A stretch of DNA of 37,006 nucleotides from Bacteroides caecigallinarum (GCF_016902295.1 NZ_JACJLQ010000033.1:1-37006), one strand, 5' to 3'; positions 9,086 through 19,053 are shown, counted from the first letter of the stretch. Numbers and translations: made by a program. The notes: a model not told the origin generated them from the letters alone.

Positions 9086-9625
9086 TTAATTCCCTTCATT
9101 TTGTTCAGTACCACGCAGAATAATTGTCGTGGCCCCCAATGTGAAAATGCTTCCGTCTTCTATTCTTGCTCTTTCTTTCGGACCAAGAATTTCGTTCATA
9201 AGGAATGTACCTGTAATACTGTCGTTATCCCTCAATGTATATACTATTTTGCCTTGCTTGTCCTTTTTTACATTTATGATGCAATGTCTGCGGTCCATAC
9301 TCGGATCATTGGTCTCTATGGCAATATCAACATCAGTACCTTTGCATCTACGGCCTATAACATTGTCGCCTTCATGTAAAGGTAATACCTGCTTGTATGC
9401 AAATGTATTTTCTATGACTACTATATTGCCAAAGTCCTTTGTCCCTTCTTTCTCGTCTATGATTTCTTCGCGACGGGTTGCCGCATTAAGTTTGGTACGT
9501 CCCAAACGTATGCTGAACTGTTTTTTACATTCAGGACAAATGAAAACCAATGACTGTCCTTCTTCATATTTTGTCTCATCAAACTGAATGTAATTGTCGC
9601 ATTTAGGACATCTTACTCTCTTCAT
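9086..9625 (-). CDS. Zinc-ribbon plus FHA domain protein
   Basis: The 179-residue protein opens with a zinc ribbon, CPKC (C6, C9) and CPEC (C30, C33), of the MJ0042 type. Residues about 82-172 form an FHA domain: HEGDNVIGRRCK, then DPSMDRRHCIINV with the core S/R/H phosphopeptide-binding residues, LRDNDSITGTFLMN and a closing FTLGATTIIL. FHA domains bind phosphothreonine peptides, so it probably acts as a cytoplasmic phospho-dependent adaptor. The partner is unknown, and no Ser/Thr kinase lies in this stretch apart from the distant hipA. It starts 17 bp after the HU/SPOR gene and precedes the hydrogenase by 42 bp. A role in hydrogenase biology is not shown by sequence. Confidence 0.85.
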   Translation of the reverse strand: MKRVRCPKCDNYIQFDETKYEEGQSLVFICPECKKQFSIRLGRTKLNAATRREEIIDEKEGTKDFGNIVVIENTFAYKQVLPLHEGDNVIGRRCKGTDVDIAIETNDPSMDRRHCIINVKKDKQGKIVYTLRDNDSITGTFLMNEILGPKERARIEDGSIFTLGATTIILRGTEQNEGN

Positions 9626-9642
9626 TCCTTAATAAAAATTGA

Positions 9643-10803
9643 TTATTTGGATTTGTTAAGTAACCACGCATTTTTGAACTGTTCTTCTTTTCTCAGTTCG
9701 TTTATTTTGCTATATGCCTGGGATTTATCTGTAAATTGATATAATGCAATGCGAAAACGGTTGTCAGAGGTCAGAATACGAGCTTCATCATAACCTTGAT
9801 TATGAAATTTGGTAAGTTCTTTTTCTGCATCAGCCATTGTTTGCAGGCTTGAAACTATTATAAACAATCCTTTTTCCTGTTGTTGCTTTACGCTTTCAGC
9901 CGGTTTGCTCTCAGTTACAGGTTTGTTTTCAGCAATTACGTTTTTATTCTCTTTAGTTTCAGCTTTTATGTCAGCTTTTTGAAGAGGTTTCTCTACTTTT
10001 ACACTTTTAACAGATACAGGACGTAATGTATTTACGTTATTTTTTCTTTGAGATATATTTGCCTGATGTGTTTCATCCTTGGAAAACTCTTTATTGATGT
10101 CTTTGCCATTTGGAGTTATCGCCAATGATTTGTTTCTGATAGCGTCAAGCATGGTTTCAGCTCCTAATGATGCATAACTTGCATTGTCAAGATATGTGTT
10201 CTCGACAGGTACTGACATAATGAAGAACAATATAATGGCAGCCGCTATGCCTATAGCGTGTTCTGTCATTCTTTTTATAATATGCGATTGTTTCTCTCTT
10301 CTTTCCTCGTTTGTCTTGACGGATGGTGTGGTTTCAATTGTTACACGAGGTTCAGCTACTGGCTGAATCTTTGAAACCAATTCAGATAATGGTGAAATAG
10401 AGAAATTGCCCAATCCATAAAGATTAGGACTGAAGAATGAGTTATAGCAAGGCTCGAATCCATAATTACCGGCCATTGTATAATAGAGCGTTCCAATATT
10501 ATCCAATTCTGCCTGTCCGTTTTTATAGAGGATATCTTTTATAGACGATACTGTATTTTCTATTTTTCTGCTTGCGTCAGGGAAATCTGTATCGTATGCC
10601 TGCATATATGCCTGAACTAGTAATCCGTCATTAATAGTAAGTTGTGGATTGAAGCCTATTGTTCTTAATGGCGGACAGAAAATGTTAGCAGACTCTCTGA
10701 ATTCTGCAGGTTTATTATGTGCGATGAAACCTCCTAAACCAGGTACTATCACACAATCATTTTCCATTAAAAGGATTTCTATATGTTTTGCCAACTCTTT
10801 CAT
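9643..10803 (-). CDS. CCDC81-like HU domain, single TM and SPOR-domain protein
   Basis: Residues 1 to about 120 match the bacterial CCDC81-like HU domain found in Bacteroidetes (MKELAKHIEILLMENDCVIV, PGLGGFIAH, LLVQAYMQAYDTDF). One membrane segment lies at about 182-200 (HAIGIAAAIILFFIMSVPV). A Lys/Glu-rich linker follows (about 215-308), and the last 76 residues are a SPOR domain (KGLFIIVSSLQTMADAEKEL; FRIALYQFTDKSQAYSKINE). SPOR domains bind denuded septal peptidoglycan, so the protein probably links a cytoplasmic HU-like domain to the periplasmic wall at the division site. This chimera is conserved in the phylum. Length 386 is normal. It has a possible promoter at 10808-10815 and continues into the FHA gene. 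Confidence 0.88.
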   Translation of the reverse strand: MKELAKHIEILLMENDCVIVPGLGGFIAHNKPAEFRESANIFCPPLRTIGFNPQLTINDGLLVQAYMQAYDTDFPDASRKIENTVSSIKDILYKNGQAELDNIGTLYYTMAGNYGFEPCYNSFFSPNLYGLGNFSISPLSELVSKIQPVAEPRVTIETTPSVKTNEERREKQSHIIKRMTEHAIGIAAAIILFFIMSVPVENTYLDNASYASLGAETMLDAIRNKSLAITPNGKDINKEFSKDETHQANISQRKNNVNTLRPVSVKSVKVEKPLQKADIKAETKENKNVIAENKPVTESKPAESVKQQQEKGLFIIVSSLQTMADAEKELTKFHNQGYDEARILTSDNRFRIALYQFTDKSQAYSKINELRKEEQFKNAWLLNKSK

Positions 10804-10807
10804 ACTG

Positions 10808-10815
10808 CAAAATTA
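10808..10815 (-). promoter_or_regulatory. Possible -7 element of the HU/SPOR gene
   Basis: The minus strand reads TAATTTTG (TAnnTTTG) only 4 bp before the start codon, so a transcript from it would be nearly leaderless. It sits in a 14-bp palindrome, AAAATTATAATTTT (10809-10822). No -33 match was found, so this may be chance in AT-rich DNA. Confidence 0.3.
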
Positions 10816-10873
10816 TAATTTTTTTTAGAAGACCGTACATGTTTAAGGATAAATTTGTGCTTTAAACAATATC

Positions 10874-12412
10874 TCAGTTCTGAATTTTACTCATCAGCAC
10901 CTCTGCCAGTTCCGTCTGTTCTGCATCCTGGGCAAGTTTTATTCCTTCCTTCAGAGTCTCTATACCTTTTGAAGTAGTGAAGAAAGCGTTGAAGCGGCGG
11001 AGAGTCTGAATCTGTTGAATTACAAAGTTTCTTGGTTCAGGATTATGCGGACATAAGGCCGATAGTTGTTCTGCATCAATCTTGTCGTCAAGCATATCTC
11101 TGAAAAGGTTCTTGTATGGCAGACTGAATTTGTTTGTCAAAGGCTTGAAAGTGACATGATACAGATTCTTCAAAGTGGTACGTCCGTTCTTGTCATGATA
11201 GTTTACCTGTATTGGCTGATATGTGCAGATTGCCATCAGCAATGAATCGGCGACGGCAGACGCGGAATCTTCATCTTCGAAATTGCATGCTATTTCTTCA
11301 CCGTCGAAAGGGCTGTCAAGACCTTCCATCTTTGCCACTGAGGAATTTTCAATATATAGAATTTCGTCAGTAATGATTTCCTTTCCTTCTATTCCCCAAT
11401 CAAACAGTCCCGTCCTGAGTTGGAAATGTTTAGACTGGTATAAATACTGGTTTCCTATTGTGGTCGTGACGCGGATATAATCGTATTTATGTGTTAAAGA
11501 TACTATTTCCTTTTGCATCCTCTCTTTGATTAATTCCTCGTCATTGGTATTTTCGACGGCTTTTTTATCAGATGTAGTCTCAGCGGTTTGGACTTCTTCT
11601 TTCTTTTCTTCATTAATAGATGAAACTTCCTCTGCTGTATTAACAGTAATGTTGGAATTAGTTATTTCACTTTCCAAAGATTTTATTTTTTCCGAAAGGA
11701 TAGTGTTTTCCTCTTTTCCTTTATAGTATAACTCTTGAAGTGATGTTATTTCTTTTCTTAGGCTGATTATTTCTTTGTTAAGACTGTCTTTCTCGGTGAT
11801 GTGAAGCTCATTAAGTGATTTCAGCTCTTTGCTAAGACTGTCTTTTTCAGCAAGATAACGCTCTTTGATTGATTCCAGTTCTTTACTTGCAGCCTCCTTC
11901 TCACTATTGAGAGTCACCTTTTCCTTGTTGATAGCCTCAAGTTCTTTGGCGAGGTTTTCTTTTTCTGTGCCAAGGGTTTCCTTCTCTTTACAGAGAGTCT
12001 CCTTTTCTTTCTCTATAGTATCTTTCTCTGCGTTCAGTCCTTCGATGACTTTCTGCAGACTCTCGATTTCCCCGGACATCTTTTCAGATTCCAGGGAAAT
12101 CCTATCTGTTTCTTCCTTAAATTTTTCAGAGTTTTCCTTGAGGGTATTCTCAAGATTCTCTTTCTCCATGACAAGGGTCTCGTACTTTTCCTTGAGCTTA
12201 TTGAACTCGTCGGATACTACCCCATATTCGTTGCTAAGACTTTCTTTTTTCTTTTTGTACTTGTCGTTGAGGGCGTTATATTCCCTTGATGTGCTTCTCA
12301 ACAGTTCTGACAGCCTTTTGTTTTCAAGTCTAAGTCTGGTAAGTTCGGTACTTTGTGCCTCTATGTCCAGACCATATAATGCTTTGTAGATTTTAAGTGC
12401 AAGTTTACCCAT
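10874..12412 (-). CDS. Long coiled-coil protein with C-terminal WYL-like globular domain
   Basis: The 512-residue protein has an N-terminal helix, then a continuous Glu/Lys/Leu-rich coiled coil (about 20-275) with near-repeats such as EKDSLSKELKSLNEL / EKDSLNKEIISLRKE. A short acidic linker follows. The globular C-terminus (about 290-512) begins KERMQKEIVSLTHKYDYIRV. Its segment AICTYQPIQVNYHDKNGRTT followed by LKNLYHVTFKPL resembles the core strand pattern of WYL ligand-binding domains, but I am not sure of this. No signal peptide or membrane segment is seen, so it is probably cytoplasmic. It sits between aguB (15 bp) and the HU/SPOR gene (70 bp). I do not recognise a named family. A link to cell division with the HU/SPOR and FHA neighbours is conjecture. 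Confidence 0.75.
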   Translation of the reverse strand: MGKLALKIYKALYGLDIEAQSTELTRLRLENKRLSELLRSTSREYNALNDKYKKKKESLSNEYGVVSDEFNKLKEKYETLVMEKENLENTLKENSEKFKEETDRISLESEKMSGEIESLQKVIEGLNAEKDTIEKEKETLCKEKETLGTEKENLAKELEAINKEKVTLNSEKEAASKELESIKERYLAEKDSLSKELKSLNELHITEKDSLNKEIISLRKEITSLQELYYKGKEENTILSEKIKSLESEITNSNITVNTAEEVSSINEEKKEEVQTAETTSDKKAVENTNDEELIKERMQKEIVSLTHKYDYIRVTTTIGNQYLYQSKHFQLRTGLFDWGIEGKEIITDEILYIENSSVAKMEGLDSPFDGEEIACNFEDEDSASAVADSLLMAICTYQPIQVNYHDKNGRTTLKNLYHVTFKPLTNKFSLPYKNLFRDMLDDKIDAEQLSALCPHNPEPRNFVIQQIQTLRRFNAFFTTSKGIETLKEGIKLAQDAEQTELAEVLMSKIQN

Positions 12413-12427
12413 GTCATGTAATGTTTA

Positions 12428-13315
12428 TCAATCTCTGAATCGTTTTGTAAGTTCTCCAAATTCGTCAATTCTTCTGTCTCTCAAGAATGGCCACCAACGT
12501 CTTACATTCTCGCTGCGGCCTAAATCTATATCTACGATAAGATTTTCTTCTTTCATATTGTCAGCTTGGGCCAGCATCTCTCCTTGAGGACCTGCTACGA
12601 AACTGTTTCCCCAGAATTGTATTCCGTTTGTCTGTCCTGACGGGTCAGGTTCGTGTCCAACTCGGTTTACTGCTACGACTGGCAATCCATTTGCTACAGC
12701 ATGACCTCTTTGCACTGTAACCCACGCTCCAAGCTGGCGGAGCTTTTCGTCTTGCGAATCAGAACTTTCCCAGCCTATGGCAGTAGGATAAATCAATATT
12801 TCCGCGCCCTTAAGTGCCATCATACGTGCTCCTTCCGGATACCACTGGTCCCAGCATACCTGTACTCCTAATTTTCCAATTGAAGTCTGTATCGGTTCGA
12901 AACCGATGTCTCCAGGTGTGAAATAGAATTTTTCATAATATGCAGGGTCATCAGGAATGTGCATTTTACGGTATTTGCCTGCAATGCTTCCGTCTTTGTC
13001 GAATACTACAGCTGTATTGTGGTATAATCCTGCAGCACGACGTTCGAACAGTGAGGTTACAAGTACAATACCGTATGCGGCTGCTATTTCACTGTAAAAT
13101 CCAGTAGAAGGTCCAGGTATTGGTTCTGCAAGGTCAAAGAGTCTTGTGTCTTCTGTCTGGCAGAAATATAGTGAATTATGCAGTTCCTGTAATACGACGA
13201 GTTGTGCGCCTGCCTGTGCCAGTGACGCTATATTCCTGTGAAGTTTCTCTAAATTATATTTGATATCTCCTGTACATGACTGCTGGACGATACCTAAACG
13301 AATTATACGGCTCAT
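12428..13315 (-). CDS. aguB: N-carbamoylputrescine amidohydrolase AguB
   Basis: AguB hydrolyses N-carbamoylputrescine to putrescine, CO2 and NH3, the last step of the agmatine route. The 295-residue protein is a nitrilase-superfamily enzyme with the catalytic triad visible: E44 in LVVLQELHNSLYF, K117 in KYRKMHIPDDP and C154 in VQVCWDQWYPEGARM. Substrate-binding features typical of this branch include PIPGPST, YEKFYFTPGD and WWPFLRDRRID near the end. Length matches the family (about 290-300). It is 34 bp downstream of aguA on the same strand, which fixes the pathway assignment. Confidence 0.95.
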   Translation of the reverse strand: MSRIIRLGIVQQSCTGDIKYNLEKLHRNIASLAQAGAQLVVLQELHNSLYFCQTEDTRLFDLAEPIPGPSTGFYSEIAAAYGIVLVTSLFERRAAGLYHNTAVVFDKDGSIAGKYRKMHIPDDPAYYEKFYFTPGDIGFEPIQTSIGKLGVQVCWDQWYPEGARMMALKGAEILIYPTAIGWESSDSQDEKLRQLGAWVTVQRGHAVANGLPVVAVNRVGHEPDPSGQTNGIQFWGNSFVAGPQGEMLAQADNMKEENLIVDIDLGRSENVRRWWPFLRDRRIDEFGELTKRFRD

Positions 13316-13349
13316 GTTGGTATGTTATTTTACGTTATTATGTTATTGA

Positions 13350-14378
13350 TTATCCTTTATAAACTGATTCCGGGTATTGCATAGTGACGCAGTGTAAAGA
13401 TCCGTGTTGCTTTATGAGGGCTCTGCAATCTATTCCTACAATTTCCCTTCCTGGGAAAGCGGAAGACAAGACTTTTGCAGCTTCAAGGTCATTCTCCTGT
13501 TGGTTATAAGTAGGGTAGAGTACAGCATCATTCATTATAAGGAAGTTGGCATAAGTTGCCGGAAGTCTTTCACCATTTTCGTCATAAATAGCTTCAGGCA
13601 TTGGGAGTGGAAGCAACCTGTAAGGCTTTCCGTCAAGAGTCCTGAAAGACTCCAATTGTTTCTCCATTGCTAACAGCGCGCTATAATGCTCATCATTATT
13701 ATCCAGGCATTTTACGTATGTGATTGTATTATCAGGACATAGTCTTGCCAGTGTATCAACGTGGCTGTCAGTATCATCGCCAGCAAGGAAACCGTAATCG
13801 AGCCATAAAACCTGTTTCAGGTTGAATGTCTCCTTTAGATATTTTTCTATTTCATGACGTGATTTTGTATCATTCCTGTTTGGTGCCAAAAGACACAATG
13901 AGGTGGTGAGCAGGGTATCGTTACCATCGCTTTCTATTGAACCGCCTTCAAGTACAAAATCTCTTTTGTTCACATAGTCACCGTTTAAAATCTGCTTTGA
14001 AAACAGTTTGCTGTTTATCAGATTATCCTTATCGGCTGCAAACTTCATTCCCCATCCGTTGAAACAGAAATCAAACAATTGTGGGTCACCATGTCTATCC
14101 TTCATGGTTATGAATGCATGGTCTCTTGCCCAAGTGTCATTTGTGTTACATTGTACAAAAGTCAGATTGTCTTTATACTTGAAATCATTAAGTTTTTCAG
14201 GAAATTCAGGAGCAACCAATAATAAAGGCTGCCTTGAAGCTATTTCGGTGGCAAGTTTTAAGAAACATTCTTCCACCTCTGGTAGCATATAAGCCCAGTC
14301 AGTTCCTGCATGTGGCCATGTCAGCTGTATGTAACTTTGTTTTTCCCATTCTGAAGGGAGGTATAAATTATTATTCAT
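13350..14378 (-). CDS. aguA: Agmatine deiminase AguA
   Basis: AguA converts agmatine to N-carbamoylputrescine plus ammonia. The 342-residue protein is a peptidyl-arginine-deiminase-family pentein enzyme. Visible motifs are WPHAGTDW (21-28), NDTWARDHAFI (80-90), EGGSIESDG (144-152), GDDTDSHVD (200-208, with catalytic H206) and HGSLHCVTMQYP (nucleophile C330). Length is normal. It precedes aguB by 34 bp and follows tamB by 18 bp, so it may depend partly on the tamB promoter; no strong promoter was seen in the gap. Together, aguA-aguB supply putrescine from arginine-derived agmatine. No arginine decarboxylase is in the window. Confidence 0.96.
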   Translation of the reverse strand: MNNNLYLPSEWEKQSYIQLTWPHAGTDWAYMLPEVEECFLKLATEIASRQPLLLVAPEFPEKLNDFKYKDNLTFVQCNTNDTWARDHAFITMKDRHGDPQLFDFCFNGWGMKFAADKDNLINSKLFSKQILNGDYVNKRDFVLEGGSIESDGNDTLLTTSLCLLAPNRNDTKSRHEIEKYLKETFNLKQVLWLDYGFLAGDDTDSHVDTLARLCPDNTITYVKCLDNNDEHYSALLAMEKQLESFRTLDGKPYRLLPLPMPEAIYDENGERLPATYANFLIMNDAVLYPTYNQQENDLEAAKVLSSAFPGREIVGIDCRALIKQHGSLHCVTMQYPESVYKG

Positions 14379-14396
14379 TCAATATAAGTTTGTAAA

Positions 14397-17300
14397 TTAT
14401 TTTTTATTATCAGACAGTTTCTTTTTTCTGTATGAACGAAAATTGCTCATCCAGTCTATTAGTTCATTCCACTTTGTAAAATCCTTCTTGTAAATAAGTC
14501 CTATACCCTGTGTGGTAAGGGTTGATTTCGTAAAGTATCTGTCGTTGGTCTGGTTGTATCCTCTAAGTCGGAAATCTCCATTCTTGGTCAGTAACCATAT
14601 AGCTTCAAAATCTCCTACAAAGTTAGTATTTCTAAGCGTATTTTCCTTATATCCGAAGTTTCCGTTTATTATAAGTCTGTTATTTAACAGTCTTCCACTA
14701 AGAATTGCTTCGGCTTCCACGTCAGTCCATCCGTTTTGTCCGGTAGTAAGATTTGTGCCGAGATTCCAGTTCTGGTTGTCGATTACCTGTGATAACATGT
14801 TATTCAATTGTCCGGATAATGTACTGAAAGCCAAGGAACTTGTAGCGTCCGATTGGCCGTTCTGGGCGGCATAGTCGTAAGTATAGAATTTACCAACGCC
14901 AAGCAGATAAATAATCTGAGTTGTCATCTGTTCGGGTGTGCTTGTAAGGCTTTTGACCACTTGTCTGTCTTCTTCGTTAACTGTCGGAAGTTCTATGTCA
15001 AAACTCAGATTTGGTGACGTGAGGAGTCCTGAAAGATTTACTATACAGTTTACCCTAATATTACCTCTTGTAGAGGTTGCGTCAGGTATCAGGTCGTTCA
15101 ATGAAGCCGATGGAACAGTATATACAGCTTGCACATTAAGATTGGCTGCTCTTGGATCTCCATTGAAAGAAACGCTACCCCCAGGGCTAAGTACAAAATC
15201 TTTTCTGATGATATTCTGCATACTTAGCTTGTATATTCCCTCGGAAATATTGTAGTTACCGAAAATCTGGAAATTACCTTTGTTGAAAAAGTTTATTCTT
15301 AGGTTTCCGGTTCCCTTTGCAGAAATATAATCACCGGAAGCCGGGTCCATGATAATCCTCATGTCAGCCCTTGGTGATGGTTCTATTTGCAGATTAATTC
15401 TTATATCTGGCGGTGTGATATTGTCTTCTTCTACAGATTGTTCATTAAGGTAATGATACAGTTCGGTGTGTACTTCTTCCTGCCTTCGCTTTGGTGTTTT
15501 GTCAACAAACGTAATGAATTGTTTGCTTATTGCCTCGGTTGCGGTTCCAAGAACATATACGAAAGACGTTTTGTCTTCGGCAATTACATTACCGTCAACT
15601 ACCAATCCGGTAATTTCATTACCGTGAATGGTTGTTTTCCCTGAGGCATAGATGTTGCCATAGAAAGGGAATTCAGGCATTTCGCTTTCCGAGTTGAAGA
15701 CCATCATATTGTTGGTGTCAAACTCGAACATATAGTTCAGATGCTTAAGTTTCTGATGTCTTAAATAACCATTGGCAATACCTGAATTACCTTCATTGTC
15801 TGTAAGATGTATGTTTTTGAACTGGAATTCGCCGGGATTTATAATTACAGAATCAGCTTTAGCTTCGAACCTGCTGTTAAGCACGTTCACTTTCATTCCG
15901 ATTTCAGCTTTGACTTTTCCTTCCAGATCCAATCCTTTGAACGGCCCAAAAAGTCTTACATTTCCATAAGCTTTTCCTTTTACATCGCTGAATATGTCTT
16001 TTATGAAATGTTGCAGGAATGACATATCTGTGCCACCAGCGTTTATATGCAGGTCAAGTCCTTTTTCCTTAGGAGACACGTAACCCAAAACCCCGGTAAA
16101 TACTCCATCCGGTTTGCGTATATCGGCATCCAGCAGAATCCTTCCTTTTTCGTTGTCGAACCCTCCTTTAATATCAGCCTCTCCAAGCAACGCACTGTTT
16201 AATGAAAAATTATTGACCTTTAGTCTGGCGTCCAATGCAGGGTTCTTTAGAACACAAGAGGCAAAAACTTTTCCGGAAGTGTTTCCTTCAAACTTTACAT
16301 TGTAAAACTGTATCATATCCATTACATACAGTAGATTGATGTTCTGTAAATTTACTATACATGAGTCATTGGACGTTTTCCCAAGACGGCCATTTATTTT
16401 TACAAATTGTTTCCCATGTTCAATAAGGAAATTACTGATATCGATACTATCCTTATCAATATCAATATTGGTAGGATGTACGTTCCAAATTGTGTCGTTG
16501 AGTACGATTTTTCCTGGATGTAATTTTATACCTGTATGTAATATGCCGTTTGTCTTATCTTTTGAAAAAGATGTAGTTGCTGAAATATTACCGCTGTAAG
16601 TGACATTAGTATTATTACCCCAGTAAACTTTTGTTGCAACAGTATCATTGTCTGCAATGGCATTGATACTTAAATTAATCATAGAACCTTTTTTCATCAA
16701 CAGGTTAGTACGAACATGACAATGAAGTTCTTCCTGTGGATTTTCGAACAGCAATGTTGTCGATTCGTATTTCTTGCCGTTATAGTTCAGTTCCGGAATA
16801 TTGGCATTTATATATACTTTAGTCTTGCTGTCGTCGATATATCCGTTCAGTGTAGCAGGCATCCTGACTTCGATAGGAAGTTTTAGAACTTTCTGAAGAA
16901 AATCAGAATTGTCGAGATTAAACTGTAAAGAGAATATATTGTTTGTTTTCTGGTTTACAAGTTTATTGCCTTCTTTAAAGAATGATGGTATATATCTGTG
17001 GGCAACTTTAACAATACTTGATGAAATGGTCTTATATGAATAGTTCCCTTTAACCTGTCCGTTCAGAAAGTTGGATGATATATCCACTACCTTTTCATTG
17101 TTATAATTAGTCGCGAACAATTGGAATGAAGGTAGAAAATAATTGTCTTTATTATCTATGCTGGTACACATAAGACTGTCTATCCTTATTTTACCCTGGA
17201 TGTCGTCGATAGAATTTCCGGTAAAATCGGCTCCTAAATTTAATGAGAAAGTCGTACCTGCATATTTGTCGGACAAGTTTAATACATCAGGTCTGAAATC

Positions 17301-18881
17301 TCTCAGAATTGCTGAAAGTTTGAATATAGGAAGTTTTTCTGCGGTTGAGAAACTTCCGTCGATGTTAAGACGTGCATTATCATCGTTCACGGAAATATGT
17401 CCATTAAATCCGCCGGGTTTATATTGACCGTCCAATATTATATCTTGATATTTATATCCTTTAATTTCAATGGAACTGATTTTCCCGTTGACGTATGATT
17501 CAGGCTTGTTGTCTTTGTATGTCAATCCTTTCAGGTTGACATTAAATGCAGCCTTACCTAAAACATTTTCTTTTTTCATAAGTACTCCGAGGTCCAGATT
17601 GTCTGAAAAGAATTGCCCTGAATATGTTCTTGCATTACTGTTTGAATCCCTGTTCATGATGAACTGAGATTGAATATTCCCCAATGGAGTGGTTACAATA
17701 ATACTATTTCTCATTAAATCAGAGTTTCCCGAAATACTTCCCAAAAGGCTTGCCGGTGATATTTTTGAAATAATTTCAGGTGCCATGAAATTACTTCCTT
17801 TCATGTTCTTGAGAATCCAGTTTGCGCCATCATTCTTGATTTCGACTTTGTTAATTTGTGTCTCGAAAGATGTTTTCACAGAGTCGCTGCCAGGTATAAA
17901 ATGTCCGTTAAGACTAATATTTACATCCTTTGAATTAGAATATATGAATAGCTTGCCGACGGTATGCGCATTATGGAAGTTGGCAAAATCGGCATTTATG
18001 TTTATTGTGTCATGAAAATTGCTTAATGCAGGGACAAGCGCTTTTATATCTGCCGGAACAATAACAGCAGAAAGAGCTCCTTTATATTGAATATCATCAA
18101 TACCTTTGATGGAATATAGACTGTCGAACACTGTAACCAGACTGTCAATTCTAAGATGAGTATGGGGCAGTATAAAGTCGAAATCATTTATTTTTACACC
18201 ATTGGAATTTCCTATGGCCTTAAAAGATAATTTTCGTAATCTTAAACCGGACTTTTCAGAGAAACTGATACGTTTTACGTCTATATTCAACGAATCCTTC
18301 GTTAACGCTTTAAGAGAAATATTTGCCGACAAGTTCCTTACAGATATATGAGAAGGATTGAATTTGTGTTCAGTCTCTTTTTCAGACAAGATATCCAGAT
18401 TTACGTTACCTCGTCTGATGAGTATTGAATTGATTCTTAGGTCTATAAATTCCTTTTCCTTATTTTTGTCTTTTGGCGCGAAGAGGTCTGTAATGAATTT
18501 GAAATTAAAATCGGTCTCTTTGTCTTTTTTTGCGGCATTTATTTCGGAACCAAACAGTTGTACACTATGAATCACTATTCTTCCGCTTAAAATAGCTTTT
18601 ATGTCAAATTTCGCTGAAAATCTTGCTACATTAAGCAAAGGCTTTTCATCCTGATCGTAAATTTCTAAATCGTTGATGATAATTCTGTTTAAAAGTCCTA
18701 AATCGATATTCCCTATTTTGACTTCAGTATTAAAGATTTTTGTCAGTTCTTTTGCCGCAATAGAACTGATACCACGCTGTACAACAGGGATGTTAAGCAT
18801 GGCAATCAATCCAAAATAAACCACCATAACAGATATTATGACAGTTCTGAACGAATGTTTAATCAACGTGGACTTTTTCAT
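14397..18881 (-). CDS. tamB: TamB-like (DUF490) translocation/assembly protein
   Basis: TamB/AsmA-type proteins span the periplasm and are linked to outer-membrane protein or phospholipid transport. The reading frame extends to 18911, but I choose the ATG at 18881 (MKKSTLIKHSFRTVIISVMV): the longer form would run into the promoter at 18901-18908. This gives 1494 residues. A single N-terminal anchor (about 10-32) is followed by very long beta-rich repeats with periodic LNxxG, GxV and DGxF patterns, as expected for a beta-taco groove. The C-terminal about 350 residues are the TamB domain (DIRINLQIEPSPRADMRIIM; GTGNLRINFFNKGNF; TPEQMTTQIIYLLGVGKFY). No TamA-like barrel gene is adjacent. It is the first gene of the leftward run. 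Confidence 0.9.
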   Translation of the reverse strand: MKKSTLIKHSFRTVIISVMVVYFGLIAMLNIPVVQRGISSIAAKELTKIFNTEVKIGNIDLGLLNRIIINDLEIYDQDEKPLLNVARFSAKFDIKAILSGRIVIHSVQLFGSEINAAKKDKETDFNFKFITDLFAPKDKNKEKEFIDLRINSILIRRGNVNLDILSEKETEHKFNPSHISVRNLSANISLKALTKDSLNIDVKRISFSEKSGLRLRKLSFKAIGNSNGVKINDFDFILPHTHLRIDSLVTVFDSLYSIKGIDDIQYKGALSAVIVPADIKALVPALSNFHDTININADFANFHNAHTVGKLFIYSNSKDVNISLNGHFIPGSDSVKTSFETQINKVEIKNDGANWILKNMKGSNFMAPEIISKISPASLLGSISGNSDLMRNSIIVTTPLGNIQSQFIMNRDSNSNARTYSGQFFSDNLDLGVLMKKENVLGKAAFNVNLKGLTYKDNKPESYVNGKISSIEIKGYKYQDIILDGQYKPGGFNGHISVNDDNARLNIDGSFSTAEKLPIFKLSAILRDFRPDVLNLSDKYAGTTFSLNLGADFTGNSIDDIQGKIRIDSLMCTSIDNKDNYFLPSFQLFATNYNNEKVVDISSNFLNGQVKGNYSYKTISSSIVKVAHRYIPSFFKEGNKLVNQKTNNIFSLQFNLDNSDFLQKVLKLPIEVRMPATLNGYIDDSKTKVYINANIPELNYNGKKYESTTLLFENPQEELHCHVRTNLLMKKGSMINLSINAIADNDTVATKVYWGNNTNVTYSGNISATTSFSKDKTNGILHTGIKLHPGKIVLNDTIWNVHPTNIDIDKDSIDISNFLIEHGKQFVKINGRLGKTSNDSCIVNLQNINLLYVMDMIQFYNVKFEGNTSGKVFASCVLKNPALDARLKVNNFSLNSALLGEADIKGGFDNEKGRILLDADIRKPDGVFTGVLGYVSPKEKGLDLHINAGGTDMSFLQHFIKDIFSDVKGKAYGNVRLFGPFKGLDLEGKVKAEIGMKVNVLNSRFEAKADSVIINPGEFQFKNIHLTDNEGNSGIANGYLRHQKLKHLNYMFEFDTNNMMVFNSESEMPEFPFYGNIYASGKTTIHGNEITGLVVDGNVIAEDKTSFVYVLGTATEAISKQFITFVDKTPKRRQEEVHTELYHYLNEQSVEEDNITPPDIRINLQIEPSPRADMRIIMDPASGDYISAKGTGNLRINFFNKGNFQIFGNYNISEGIYKLSMQNIIRKDFVLSPGGSVSFNGDPRAANLNVQAVYTVPSASLNDLIPDATSTRGNIRVNCIVNLSGLLTSPNLSFDIELPTVNEEDRQVVKSLTSTPEQMTTQIIYLLGVGKFYTYDYAAQNGQSDATSSLAFSTLSGQLNNMLSQVIDNQNWNLGTNLTTGQNGWTDVEAEAILSGRLLNNRLIINGNFGYKENTLRNTNFVGDFEAIWLLTKNGDFRLRGYNQTNDRYFTKSTLTTQGIGLIYKKDFTKWNELIDWMSNFRSYRKKKLSDNKK

Positions 18882-18900
18882 TTGCAGACATATATCAGTA

Positions 18901-18908
18901 CAAAAGTA
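18901..18908 (-). promoter_or_regulatory. -7 promoter element of tamB
   Basis: The minus strand reads TACTTTTG (TAnnTTTG), 19 bp before the chosen ATG at 18881. A TTTG lies 23 bp upstream, somewhat longer than the usual 19-21 spacing. This likely drives tamB and perhaps the whole leftward run. Confidence 0.5.
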
Positions 18909-19053
18909 CAAATAATCGCCTGTATAACTGCCAAAAAAGTGTATCTTATTTCAGAATTTTTGCAAAAAAAATGGAATATAGATGATGAAATTATATTATA
19001 AGGGAAAATATTATGACCTTTGCACAGGTTTTTAAAATAAAGATTGTTCAAGG

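Noticed and set aside
18882..18911. Upstream start of tamB adding MYFCTDICLQ
   Set aside because: The extension overlaps the -7 element and puts polar/Cys residues before a normal membrane anchor; the ATG at 18881 fits better.
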